A stretch of DNA of 64,000 bases from Thermoplasmatales archaeon I-plasma. GTDB lineage: Archaea; Thermoplasmatota; Thermoplasmata; Thermoplasmatales; GCA-001856825. Below are positions 51,952 to 60,062 of the stretch, piece by piece. The DNA lies in assembly GCA_001856825.1 (NCBI GenBank), contig ATMD01000001.1, positions 240,581 to 304,580 on the forward strand, written 5' to 3'. Every line of letters starts with the position of its first letter. Positions within the stretch are counted from its first letter, which is position 1. Made by a program: the position numbers and the translations under genes. The notes under the pieces were generated by a model. It was not told the origin of the DNA, did not search any database, and saw only the letters and a list, made by a program, of their open reading frames with translations.

Positions 51952-52487
51952 GATTCCTCTCCCTTGAGGAGCTGCGCTATCTTGTAAGGGAGGAGCGTCC
52001 TGTTGATCTGCGTCACCTCTAGGCTCCTCACGTCATCCCTCTTCTTCACTTCCTGGAGCAGCGGGTTCCTGCCTTTCTTGTGTAGCGTGAGTATCATCAT
52101 CTTGTCCATTTCCAGCACTTCCTTCACTATTTCCGTATACGCCTTGCTCTCCTGCTCTATCTTGCCAACCTCGTCTATGACTATCACGTCAGCATTCTCC
52201 CTCGCCCATTCTATTGCAGGTACCGCTACCTGGTCGAACGCCTTCAGGTCAACGCCAAACTTCCCTATCCTTATCCTTGAGTTGATGCTCTTGTGCGCAA
52301 AAATTATTGATGTCTTGCTGTGCCAGTCGAGCACCTTGAGGCCTACCGCCTCCTTCCCATCCATTACCTTCTCCGTCAGTATTCCACCGACAACGTTCCC
52401 CTCCTTCTCCAGAATGTCAATCGTCTTCAGGAGGGTCTGTGTCTTGCCTACTCCCGGCATTCCTGCCAGCGATATCTTAACCTTCAT
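51948..52487 (-). CDS. THEP1-type nucleoside-triphosphatase
   Basis: A 179-residue P-loop NTPase of the THEP1/NTPase_1 family. Walker A is LAGMPGVGKTQTLLKTIDIL (residues 7-26), GGILTEKVMDGKEAVGLKVL comes next, and Walker B is ADVIVIDEVGKIEQES (about 103-118). A C-terminal ILTLHKKGRNPLL follows. Members hydrolyse all NTPs; the cellular role is not clear. It overlaps mptD upstream and trm1 downstream by 4 bp each. Confidence 0.88.
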   Translation of the reverse strand: MKVKISLAGMPGVGKTQTLLKTIDILEKEGNVVGGILTEKVMDGKEAVGLKVLDWHSKTSIIFAHKSINSRIRIGKFGVDLKAFDQVAVPAIEWARENADVIVIDEVGKIEQESKAYTEIVKEVLEMDKMMILTLHKKGRNPLLQEVKKRDDVRSLEVTQINRTLLPYKIAQLLKGEES

Positions 52488-52855
52488 TCCTTAAGCACCT
52501 TGAACCTCATTAGCGGGTATTTCATTGAAGACACCCATGCCATCCTTCCCTCTACCAGCGCCTTTCCATACTTTATGTTGATCTTCACGTCCATCATGTC
52601 ACCGAGGAGTGTCTTGTACTTGTATGCAGGTCTCGACCTGCCAACCTTCCTCCTGTCGATGTTCACATTCACCTTTGTGACGAAGGGCTGTGCCGAAACT
52701 GCCTTCTCTATTGCCCTTTCCAGGAATTCGACGTTGCTGTCGTTTATCGGTATGCCTGTGTACTGGTGGTAAATGGAACCCAGCTTGACTCCAGCCTCGA
52801 AAATCGCCCTCTCCTTATCGCTGCATGAAAAATAACTCGTCGCGGGATCAACCAC
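52484..52855 (-). CDS. mptD: Archaeal dihydroneopterin aldolase
   Basis: A 123-residue protein of the archaeal MptD family, acting in tetrahydromethanopterin or folate-type pterin synthesis by cleaving dihydroneopterin. RAIFEAGVKLGSIYHQYTG (about residues 16-34) is the family block. The middle PFVTKVNVNIDRRKV and the end MKYPLMRFKVL also fit. It is the first gene of the mptD-NTPase-trm1-ubiA-GGGPS minus-strand run. The start follows a short AT-rich leader. Confidence 0.82.
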   Translation of the reverse strand: MVDPATSYFSCSDKERAIFEAGVKLGSIYHQYTGIPINDSNVEFLERAIEKAVSAQPFVTKVNVNIDRRKVGRSRPAYKYKTLLGDMMDVKINIKYGKALVEGRMAWVSSMKYPLMRFKVLKE

Positions 52856-52894
52856 ACAGCATGATAGCGCTATCGATAATAAAACTTATTTTGG

Positions 52895-54001
52895 TCAGGA
52901 AGAAAGGGCCTCTACTGCAGATAGATGCAACAGGAGTCCGTATTTCAGTGCATCCTCGTTCACATCAAACACGCTTGAGTGCTTCGAAACCTCTATTCCC
53001 TTTATCTTTCCTGTGCCAAGGAAGGCGAAGGCGCTGGGTACCCTCGAGCAGTAGAATGCAAAGTCTTCACCCCCCATCGTAGGCCTTGCAGTAACAGGCT
53101 TCAGGTATTTTGAAGCTATTGAGTCTATCTTCCCTGCCAGTTTCTCGTCATTTATGAGAGGAGGAAGCTCCCGCACGTAATTGACTTCCACGTGTTCACC
53201 CCTGAATTTCGTCACTTCTCGTTCAATTGTTTCAGAATCTTCACGTGTGTAAGTTCTCACTGTTCCGCCTATATTCACCTCTGCTGGAATTATGTTCTTT
53301 GCCTTCCCGCCGTTCACATATCCTATACTCAGGACTGCTGAGTTAAGCGGGTCTATCTTCCTTGCGGGAACGGTGAGGAGGTACTGGATTATCCTTGCTG
53401 ATTCCAGAACTGAATCGTATGCAAGATGCGGATAAGCGCCATGACCCCCAGACCCTTTCACCCTTATCTCGAAACTGTCAACTGCAGCCATCGCCTTCCC
53501 CCTGCATATCGAGTATTCGCCGACGTTCAGTGATGGCCATACATGAAGACCGAACGTATTCGCTATCCCTTCCAGTGCGCCGCCATCTATCATCATTGCT
53601 GCCCCCTGCCCTATCTCCTCCCCGGGCTGGTAGATGAATCTTAACGGTTTAAGGTTCGTGCGCTTGGAGTATAGCATCACACCCATGAGCACGGCGGTGT
53701 GGAGGTCGTGTCCGCAGGCATGCATCCTTCCGCTCACCTTTGACGAGAACTTGAGGCCGGTCTCCTCCACTATTGGCAGCGAGTCCATGTCTGCCCTCAG
53801 CGCTATCCTTGGGTTCGTGCCGTAATCCACTATCAGGCCGTTGCCCACCTCCTTTATGCTGAAACCTAGATCGGTGGCGAGCTTCTTCACGTAATTCTTT
53901 GTCTCCACCGTATCCATACCCAGTTCAGGGTTCTCATGTATGTGCCTCCTGTATTCCACCATGAGAGGGTATATCTTGTCCACTTCAGCCAGGTCAATCA
54001 A
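52895..54001 (-). CDS. M20-family amidohydrolase (N-acyl-L-amino acid hydrolase)
   Basis: A 368-residue zinc amidohydrolase. HENPELGMDTVETKNYV (about residues 17-33), LRADMDSLPIVEETG and HACGHDLHTAVLMG (metal ligands, about 92-105), then QPGEEIGQGAAMMIDGG (catalytic Glu). GSGGHGAYPHLAYDS carries the dimerisation-domain His, and a final metal-ligand region is TMGGEDFAFY. It is adjacent to an acylamino-acid racemase with 8-bp overlap, so the pair probably removes N-succinyl or N-acyl groups after racemisation; this is context inference. Confidence 0.9.
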   Translation of the reverse strand: MIDLAEVDKIYPLMVEYRRHIHENPELGMDTVETKNYVKKLATDLGFSIKEVGNGLIVDYGTNPRIALRADMDSLPIVEETGLKFSSKVSGRMHACGHDLHTAVLMGVMLYSKRTNLKPLRFIYQPGEEIGQGAAMMIDGGALEGIANTFGLHVWPSLNVGEYSICRGKAMAAVDSFEIRVKGSGGHGAYPHLAYDSVLESARIIQYLLTVPARKIDPLNSAVLSIGYVNGGKAKNIIPAEVNIGGTVRTYTREDSETIEREVTKFRGEHVEVNYVRELPPLINDEKLAGKIDSIASKYLKPVTARPTMGGEDFAFYCSRVPSAFAFLGTGKIKGIEVSKHSSVFDVNEDALKYGLLLHLSAVEALSS

Positions 54002-55079
54002 GTAGCCTTCCCCCCTCTACCTGAACGCTGTTGAAGAATTCATAATCAAGCGATACCCCTATGCCCTTTCCACTGTATGGTGTTATTATCCCATCCTTCA
54101 TTTCAAATTTCTCGTTCGTTATGTCCTTCCTGAAGTACTTGTCGTTTGGAGAAGTGTCCCCAGGCATGTTCACTAGTACATTGGATGCGAGCGATATGTT
54201 GAATGACCTTCCAATTCCAGTCTCAAGCATTCCGCCTATCCATATCCCTATCCCATTCTCCCTTGCCCTTTCCATCACTTCCAGTGAGTTAAGCAATCCT
54301 CCTATCCTGCCTGGCTTGATGTTGATTATGTCCACTGCCCCCCTCTCCATCGCATTTACTGCAGATTCCACAGACTCTATGCTCTCGTCCAGGCAAATTG
54401 GAGTTTTCAGTTCCTTCCTCAGGAGCGCATGGCCGTTTATGTCCTCAAGCGGAAGGGGCTGCTCTATGTACTTCAGGTTGAACTCATCCAGCTTCTTGAG
54501 AATCTTGAAATCATCCCTCGTGAACCCCTGGTTTGCGTCAACGCTGAGCGGTATGTCACCGTATCTTTCCCTTATTGCCTTTATGAGCTGGACGTTGTAC
54601 CCCCTCTCTATCTTCACCTTTATCCTCCTGTACCCCCTCTTCACCGCCTCACCTATGGTCCTCAGCTCATCGTCTATAGTTGACATGCCTATCGATATGC
54701 CTACTTCCGCCTTCCCCTTGCTCTTCCCAAGGAACTTGTGAAGTGGCTTTCCCTCCCTCTTTGCATTTATGTCCCATAGCAGCATCTCCATCCCCCCCTT
54801 TGCCATGTTGTGCCCCCTTATCGCCTTGGCCTTCTCGTTGAATTTCTCAGGCTCCAGATCAGGCGAGAACATTTCCTTCAGGTGATTGTTTATGACGTGG
54901 ATTGCCGTGAAGTTGTCCTCGTAACCGTATAGTGGCGCTTCGTCGGTTACAACCTCTGCAAAGGCCTTCTCCCCCTTTCCCTGGTAGAGGAGGATGATCG
55001 CATCCCTTGTAAGCTGGGTACCGAAGCTCGTCTTGAACGGTTTTAAAAGTGGAATGGATATCTTACTGTAGGATAACAT
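53994..55079 (-). CDS. Enolase-superfamily N-acylamino-acid racemase / o-succinylbenzoate synthase-like
   Basis: A 361-residue muconate-lactonising-subgroup enzyme. KPFKTSFGTQLTRD is the N-terminal lid. The first catalytic Lys is in IKVKIERGYNVQLI (about residue 165). Metal ligands are in LSVDANQGF, YIEQPLPLED and ICLDESIES. The second Lys is in INIKPGRIGG (about 268), and GGMLETGIGRSFNI is the OSBS/NSAR mark. No menaquinone genes are nearby. With the M20 hydrolase downstream, the likely role is N-succinyl- or N-acylamino-acid racemisation. Dipeptide epimerase is the main alternative. Confidence 0.85.
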   Translation of the reverse strand: MLSYSKISIPLLKPFKTSFGTQLTRDAIILLYQGKGEKAFAEVVTDEAPLYGYEDNFTAIHVINNHLKEMFSPDLEPEKFNEKAKAIRGHNMAKGGMEMLLWDINAKREGKPLHKFLGKSKGKAEVGISIGMSTIDDELRTIGEAVKRGYRRIKVKIERGYNVQLIKAIRERYGDIPLSVDANQGFTRDDFKILKKLDEFNLKYIEQPLPLEDINGHALLRKELKTPICLDESIESVESAVNAMERGAVDIINIKPGRIGGLLNSLEVMERARENGIGIWIGGMLETGIGRSFNISLASNVLVNMPGDTSPNDKYFRKDITNEKFEMKDGIITPYSGKGIGVSLDYEFFNSVQVEGGRLLD

Positions 55080-55135
55080 GAAAGTTGCATGAAGTTCACC
55101 AACTAATATTTTTGTCGCATTCCCATATAGGGTAG

Positions 55136-55912
55136 CTATCTCAAAGTTCCCCTCAGTGCGCTTACAATTGAGCTTATGTCCTCAGTTGCTGTCAATTCTA
55201 TGAACAGGTCCTCAAGGTTCCTTTCCTTGAGCAGTTCAGTCGTCTTCCCCTGTGCAACTATTTTGCCCGTCTTCATGATTGCAATTTCATCGCACACGTT
55301 CGCAGCTATCTCAAGTATGTGCGTCGAGAAAACGACAGTCATCCCGTCCTGCGCAAGGCTCCTGAGCAGGTCCCTGAATATCTTTGCTGATTGAGGATCA
55401 AGGCCGTTGATGCTTTCGTCCAGTATCAGTATCTTCGGCGCATGGATCAGGGATGCTATGATGGACACCTTCTGCTTCGTTCCGAATGACAGGCTGCCTA
55501 TGAACTGGTCGTTGTATTCCTCCATGCCAAAAGCCTTTGTCAGGTCGTTAGCCCTGCGTTCCGCCACCTCCTTTGGTATCCCCCTTATGGAACCTATGAA
55601 GCTGAAGTATTCAAACGGTGTGAGGCTCTCGTAAAGATAAGGCGTTTCTGGGACGTAGCCGACGATCTTCCTCACTGCTATCTGGTCAGTCCTTGCGTCT
55701 ATGCCCTCAACAATGACTGTCCCCCTGTCGAAAGGGGAGATGCCTGCCATGATCTTCAGGAGCGTAGTCTTTCCCGATCCGTTTGGTCCAAGTATGCCGT
55801 AAATCTCACCGCTCCCGATCTCTATGGAGAAATCGGAAAGAACCTCCTTCTCACCGTAAAACTTGCTGAGGGACTGGATCCTAATGGACACGCAACGAAT
55901 AGACAAACTCAA
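55136..55912 (-). CDS. ABC transporter ATP-binding protein
   Basis: A 258-residue ATPase. Walker A is GILGPNGSGKTTLLKIMAGI (about residues 38-57), the Q loop is VGYVPETPYLYESL, the signature is GSLSFGTKQKVSI (LSFG-type), Walker B is KILILDESINGLDP, and the switch His is in VVFSTHILEIA. The type is that of multidrug/Na-exporter ATPases (CcmA/NatA-like). The natural start may be the GTG about seven codons in. No permease gene lies next to it in this window. Confidence 0.92.
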   Translation of the reverse strand: MSLSIRCVSIRIQSLSKFYGEKEVLSDFSIEIGSGEIYGILGPNGSGKTTLLKIMAGISPFDRGTVIVEGIDARTDQIAVRKIVGYVPETPYLYESLTPFEYFSFIGSIRGIPKEVAERRANDLTKAFGMEEYNDQFIGSLSFGTKQKVSIIASLIHAPKILILDESINGLDPQSAKIFRDLLRSLAQDGMTVVFSTHILEIAANVCDEIAIMKTGKIVAQGKTTELLKERNLEDLFIELTATEDISSIVSALRGTLR

Positions 55913-56097
55913 CTAATTATCTTTTCTGATTTGCTGAATGGTTGCGCTGTTTCGGTCTAGATTGCACGTCGGCAAGGCGGGGGAAAGCATGCAAAGGTCA
56001 GGAAATAAAGGAAGCTGAAACGGGTGCCGAAGCTCCTTTCCATTGTATGCAGGGAAGGATGTAGCAAGATAAATATTGAGAATCGATATCTGCAAAG

Positions 56098-57237
56098 ATG
56101 GTCTCGTCGAGATTCAGGTCGATCCTCCCTTCCCCTACTGTTTCGCTTAACAACAAGTTTGCAGAAATCAAGGAGAGGGGGGAGAACGCCATTTCCTTCG
56201 GTGTCGGTGAACCTGACGCAACTACTCCAGAGGATGTCATAGATTTCGCTATGAAGAAGGCAAGGGATGGGAAGACACACTACACCTCCTCACTCGGCAT
56301 TAAGGAGCTAAGGGAGAAGGTTGCATCGAAATACAGCGCGATGACAGGGAAGGAAGTGAAGGCAGCGAACGTCATAGTCACGCCTGCGAAATTCGCAATT
56401 AACATGGCAGTGCAGGCAGTGATAGAGAACGGCGATAATGTGCTGATGCAGGACCCCAGTTTTGTCTCCTATCCTGAGATAGTGAAGATAGCAGGCGGCA
56501 TACCAAGGTATTTCACTTCCAAGGAGGACGGTAGCCCGGACATAGATGCAATGAACGAGATGATTGACAGCAGGACGAAGATGATACTGATAAACTCCCC
56601 CTCCAATCCGCACGGATGGGTTGCATCCGATGCTGACATGAAGGGAATAACGGAAATAGCTTCAGACAGGAAGATATACGTGGCAACTGACGAGATATAC
56701 GAGAAAATCATATACGAGGGAAGGCACATTTCCCCCCTTTCTTACCCCGGCATGGAGGAAAGGACGTTCGTCATCAACGGCTTCTCTAAGAGCCATGCGA
56801 TGACGGGCTGGAGGATCGGCTATCTCATCCCTCCACCAGAGTTCACCACTTACATAGACGCATACCAGCAGCAGACTTTGACGTGCGCACCATCCATCTC
56901 ACAGTATGCAGCTCTGAGGGCCATGGAAGATACCTCGTTCCCTGAAAGCATGAGGAAGACATTCCAGAAGAGGAGGGACAGGCTGTACGACATACTTTCC
57001 AAGAGCGACAGGATAGAATTCAGGAAACCCGCGGGCACATTCTACGCCTTCCCAAGGTTGAAGAATGGAATGAACGGTGAGGAATTCTCCAGCAGGCTCC
57101 TTGAGAAAGAGAAAGTGCTGGTGACCCCAGGATCGGGCTTCGGTCCATCAGGAAAGGACAGGATAAGGATGTCGTTCGCTCTTTCGGATAAGGAACTGGA
57201 AGAGGGTGCGAGAAGGATAGTTGAATTCCTGGGATAA
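56098..57237 (+). CDS. Class I aminotransferase (aspartate-aminotransferase-like)
   Basis: A 379-residue PLP enzyme. ISFGVGEPDATTPEDVIDFA, HYTSSLGIKELREKVASKYS and VTPAKFAINMAVQAVI are N-terminal blocks. NSPSNPHGW (Asn-Pro pair) and YVATDEIYEKIIYEG (Asp to pyridine N) follow. The PLP Lys is in FSKSHAMTGWRIGYL (about residue 228), and RMSFALS carries the substrate-binding Arg. The substrate may be aspartate or an aromatic amino acid. The 185 bp upstream, shared with the divergent ABC gene, hold only promoters. Confidence 0.92.
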   Translation: MVSSRFRSILPSPTVSLNNKFAEIKERGENAISFGVGEPDATTPEDVIDFAMKKARDGKTHYTSSLGIKELREKVASKYSAMTGKEVKAANVIVTPAKFAINMAVQAVIENGDNVLMQDPSFVSYPEIVKIAGGIPRYFTSKEDGSPDIDAMNEMIDSRTKMILINSPSNPHGWVASDADMKGITEIASDRKIYVATDEIYEKIIYEGRHISPLSYPGMEERTFVINGFSKSHAMTGWRIGYLIPPPEFTTYIDAYQQQTLTCAPSISQYAALRAMEDTSFPESMRKTFQKRRDRLYDILSKSDRIEFRKPAGTFYAFPRLKNGMNGEEFSSRLLEKEKVLVTPGSGFGPSGKDRIRMSFALSDKELEEGARRIVEFLG

Positions 57238-57254
57238 ACGAGAAATATGTTGGC

Positions 57255-57638
57255 CTATTTTCTCTTCTTCCTATAGGCGGTGTACTTCATCTGGTCGAAT
57301 TCAAGTACATGCCTTATCTTCTTCGAAATGAGGTACTTGCTGATGTCCTCCGAAACGTCCCTCACGTAAGTTTCCGGGAGCGGAGCAAGAATCGTTATCT
57401 CCTTCTTGCCAAGAGGGAATATCATCCGCAGCTTCCCTTCCCTGGTGTAGCCTTCAGGTTTCCTGTTGTTCTTTATGTCCTGCATGTTGAGCATGATGAT
57501 CACATCCTTGTGATCTGGCTCGTCCTCCATCTCGTTTGTTTCCTTGAAGAAAAGCTCCATCATACCCCTGAAACTCTTTTCCATCTGCTTCCATTCGAAG
57601 TTCTGGGGGAAAATTATGTGGCCACTCCAGTTCTTCAT
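57255..57638 (-). CDS. Conserved hypothetical protein in the rpo6 operon
   Basis: A 127-residue soluble protein that I do not recognise. It is rich in Lys, Glu and Met, with an alpha/beta pattern: WSGHIIFPQNFEWKQMEKSF at the start, HKDVIIMLNMQDIKNN and REGKLRMIFPLGKKEITILA in the middle, and a basic tail (YTAYRKKRK). No Cys pairs, helices in membrane or known motif are seen. It follows the rpo6 stop by 7 bp, so it is co-transcribed with an RNA polymerase subunit. A role in transcription or RNA binding is possible but only from context. Confidence 0.75.
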   Translation of the reverse strand: MKNWSGHIIFPQNFEWKQMEKSFRGMMELFFKETNEMEDEPDHKDVIIMLNMQDIKNNRKPEGYTREGKLRMIFPLGKKEITILAPLPETYVRDVSEDISKYLISKKIRHVLEFDQMKYTAYRKKRK

Positions 57639-57645
57639 GTATAAC

Positions 57646-57837
57646 CTACTTCGCCCTAGATCTCTTCTTGACCGTCATTGGGATCGCATCGTTTTCAAAT
57701 TCGATAAGCGCTATCCTGAGGGGGTCAGTTATGTCCTTCGGTATTTCAATTATGATCGGTGCGCCCATAGAGATCTGGAGGGCCCTCGCACCAACTATCC
57801 TGGCCTTTTCATATTTTGTAAATCTCCTGCCTGACAT
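57646..57837 (-). CDS. rpo6: DNA-directed RNA polymerase subunit K (Rpo6)
   Basis: A 63-residue homologue of Rpb6 and bacterial omega. [20 protein letters not shown], then APIIIEIP and [20 protein letters not shown], is the full conserved core. The ATG at 57,837 is chosen over the one at 57,879 because the family core begins a few residues later and AGGTGG stands 5-10 nt before it. A TATA-like ATTATAAGG lies upstream. The extended frame would add an unconserved 14-residue stretch. Confidence 0.94.
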   Translation of the reverse strand: MSGRRFTKYEKARIVGARALQISMGAPIIIEIPKDITDPLRIALIEFENDAIPMTVKKRSRAK

Positions 57838-57894
57838 TAAACCACCTGTAGAGTACCTTATAATACTTGAAACTGTCACAAATCTCCTTTTAAG

Positions 57895-58347
57895 TTATAG
57901 CCTTCTCCCTATTAAATTTGTTATCTTGTCCAGGAAGTGCCTGTCCTGGTTCGTGAAAGGATCAACAAAATCGCTGTCTATGTCTACTTCCCCAATCACC
58001 TTCCCGTCCCTGAATATGGGCGCAACTATCTCTGATTTAGTTTCCGGGAAGCAGGCAATGTACCTTGAGTCCTTTGAGACATCAGGCACAACAACAGTAA
58101 GCTCCTTCTTTGCGGCAAGACCGCATATACCATCCCCTACCTTTATTTTCGTATGCTCCGTCTCCTTGGGCCCGGAATAGGTAAGCAGTTCCAGGTTGTC
58201 GCCGTGCACCATATAGATCCCCACCCAGTTGTAATGCTTCACCCTTCTGTTCAAGAATTTCACCGTCAATGATGCAACGTCCGCTTTTCCAGATTTTAAT
58301 TCGCCCTCAAACTCCTTGAAAAGCGCATTGAAGTCTGTGTTTTGCAC
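57895..58347 (-). CDS. GAF-domain protein, free methionine-(R)-sulfoxide reductase-like
   Basis: A 150-residue single GAF domain. WVGIYMVHGDNLELLTYSGP, VGDGICGLAAKKELTVVVPD and SRYIACFPETKSEIVAPIFR match fRMsr enzymes, with the catalytic Cys pair in GICG and YIAC. Then GEVDIDSDFVDPFTNQDRHF. The expected reaction is reduction of free methionine R-sulfoxide with thioredoxin. Loss of the third, resolving Cys of some members cannot be judged. It is divergent from nop5; the two start regions are about 70 bp apart. Confidence 0.82.
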   Translation of the reverse strand: MQNTDFNALFKEFEGELKSGKADVASLTVKFLNRRVKHYNWVGIYMVHGDNLELLTYSGPKETEHTKIKVGDGICGLAAKKELTVVVPDVSKDSRYIACFPETKSEIVAPIFRDGKVIGEVDIDSDFVDPFTNQDRHFLDKITNLIGRRL

Positions 58348-58417
58348 CCACCATCATTTTCAACTGTTATTTAATATTAAGGCCAAGAAAGTTTTTATCC
58401 GTAACGTTCCTCAACGG

Positions 58418-59218
58418 ATGATGCTCTACCTAGTTTCCGTTGACAGAATAAAGGGCGATGACAAAGAATTCCCGCTGACTAAGGAGGAATTCACGTCAAT
58501 CTATCTCGACATCCTGCAGAACGGGAGGGGAACGTTCAACGGTGAAACGGTATTGCTTTCACCTTCCTTTAAGAAAAAAGGGGTGGATTACGGAATCCTG
58601 AGGGAGAGCCTTGAGATGCTGAACAGGAAATTGCTCTCATCAAGACTGACGGAGGACCAACTGATAGAGAAGATCATCTCAACCCTCGATGAGATGGAAA
58701 AATTCGAGAATTTCCTGGAACAGAAGGTGGATGAGACATCCATATTCATGAATTATGCAACGTCTGCGAAAGGTGACTTTTCAGAGCATATCGCGAAGAT
58801 GCTGGCGGAGATAAGGGGGTTTGTCAAGGAGCTGGAGAAGACTCTGGATGAATACGTGGAGAGGAGCGCCCCGAACCTGAAGAAGATCGTGGGATACAAG
58901 GTGGCAGCGAGGCTACTCAAGTCGTTCGGAGGTATCAGGAATCTGGCGCTCAGCTCATCGAGCACAGTACAGATAATCGGTGCTGAGAAGGCGTTCTTCA
59001 GGTTCAGGAAAGGCAGGGGAACTCCACCCAAGCACGGGATCATATACGAGATACCGGATATATACAAGGCATCCAGGAGCAATGCTGGCAAGATATCGAG
59101 GGCATATTCAAACGCAATAGTGAAAGCAGCCAGGGCAGACCTGGCTGGTATAGTTTCTGAATCAGATTCAAAGCTCAAGAAGAGGGTAGAGGAGATTAAG
59201 AGATCAAACAGGAAGTAG
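58418..59218 (+). CDS. nop5: Nop5/Nop56-58 C/D RNP core protein
   Basis: An RNA-guided 2'-O-methylation scaffold that binds fibrillarin and L7Ae. About 266 residues: a short N-terminal domain (LYLVSVDRIKG), a coiled-coil region (EKIISTLDEMEKFENFLEQK), then the Nop domain with APNLKKIVGYKVAARLLKSF and GGIRNLALSSSSTVQIIGAE, and KAFFRFRKGRGTPPKHGIIY, the C/D RNA contact block. The ATG at 58,418 or 58,421 is chosen because a TATA-like TTTTTATCC lies about 25 bp before it and the family begins there. The longer open frame overlaps the GAF gene. No fibrillarin gene follows. Confidence 0.9.
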   Translation: MMLYLVSVDRIKGDDKEFPLTKEEFTSIYLDILQNGRGTFNGETVLLSPSFKKKGVDYGILRESLEMLNRKLLSSRLTEDQLIEKIISTLDEMEKFENFLEQKVDETSIFMNYATSAKGDFSEHIAKMLAEIRGFVKELEKTLDEYVERSAPNLKKIVGYKVAARLLKSFGGIRNLALSSSSTVQIIGAEKAFFRFRKGRGTPPKHGIIYEIPDIYKASRSNAGKISRAYSNAIVKAARADLAGIVSESDSKLKKRVEEIKRSNRK

Positions 59219-59229
59219 GGGCTATGCAG

Positions 59230-59889
59230 TCACTGCGCATAAACAGTGAAGTGCACAGTAAAATGAAGGAAAGCAATTGCACCCCATTCATCAGCGACTA
59301 TCACCGTGTACTGGCCGGCGGGAAAATAGACGAAGTGGTACGAACCGTTGAAGGAGCTTGAAGCGACCCAGTATCCTGAAAACGTTGCTGTGCTAGTTAG
59401 AGTTATCGGTATTGGCGAATTGCTGGACGAAAGGATGTATCCATTGCTGCTCAGGCCCATGATCTTGTAGCTGCTCACCGGGTAGATGGCCGGGCACATA
59501 TATACCCCTGGCTGCCACATGTTCAGGGGCTTTGCAGTTAAGATGGAACTGCCAGAAACATTTCCAGGGACTACTGCGAAACCGTAGGGTACGTCTGCGC
59601 TGCAGGGAGAGACGCCAAGTCTATCTTTTTCCCCTCCTATCGTGGGCCACAGATCACTCACGTTGAAGATAGACGTTGGTCCGTTGTTGAATATTCCCAG
59701 TCGAAAAGTGATGTTCTGGCCAGAAATTATGCTGTTGCTATCCTCAGATACGATCAGAACCAACTGTTTCTCGCCGTTTGCATAGAATGAGAAGGGACCC
59801 CAATAGTAGAAGGATACCAAAGCTATGACTATTATCACAGCAACGACCGTTGAAATTATGGTAACCTTCTTCCTTGTTTGTGGCCTCAA
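59230..59889 (-). CDS. Membrane-anchored extracytoplasmic protein, unknown function
   Basis: A 219-residue protein with one N-terminal helix (VTIISTVVAVIIVIALVSFY) after a basic RPQTRKK stretch, so it is anchored with the rest outside. The outer part is beta-rich with Asn-x-Ser/Thr sites and a CSADV...MCPAIY pair of Cys that could form a disulfide. The end FPAGQYTVIVADEWGAIAFL resembles an Ig-like or CARDB-type domain for surface proteins. No specific family is recognised. It is convergent with nop5, 11 bp after it. Confidence 0.7.
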   Translation of the reverse strand: MRPQTRKKVTIISTVVAVIIVIALVSFYYWGPFSFYANGEKQLVLIVSEDSNSIISGQNITFRLGIFNNGPTSIFNVSDLWPTIGGEKDRLGVSPCSADVPYGFAVVPGNVSGSSILTAKPLNMWQPGVYMCPAIYPVSSYKIMGLSSNGYILSSSNSPIPITLTSTATFSGYWVASSSFNGSYHFVYFPAGQYTVIVADEWGAIAFLHFTVHFTVYAQ

Positions 59890-60062
59890 GTGGTTTCTCT
59901 CCTTCAGTCGACAACTGATGACTCACTATATACGATTTTCCCAGAAGTTGAAAATATCTTGAATCAAAGGGAGAGACAGAAGTTTATGCATCCATTCATC
60001 GCAACAAAGGTCAATTCTAGATGTGGAATAATAAAAATAAAAGAAAAAAAATCTACTGAAAT

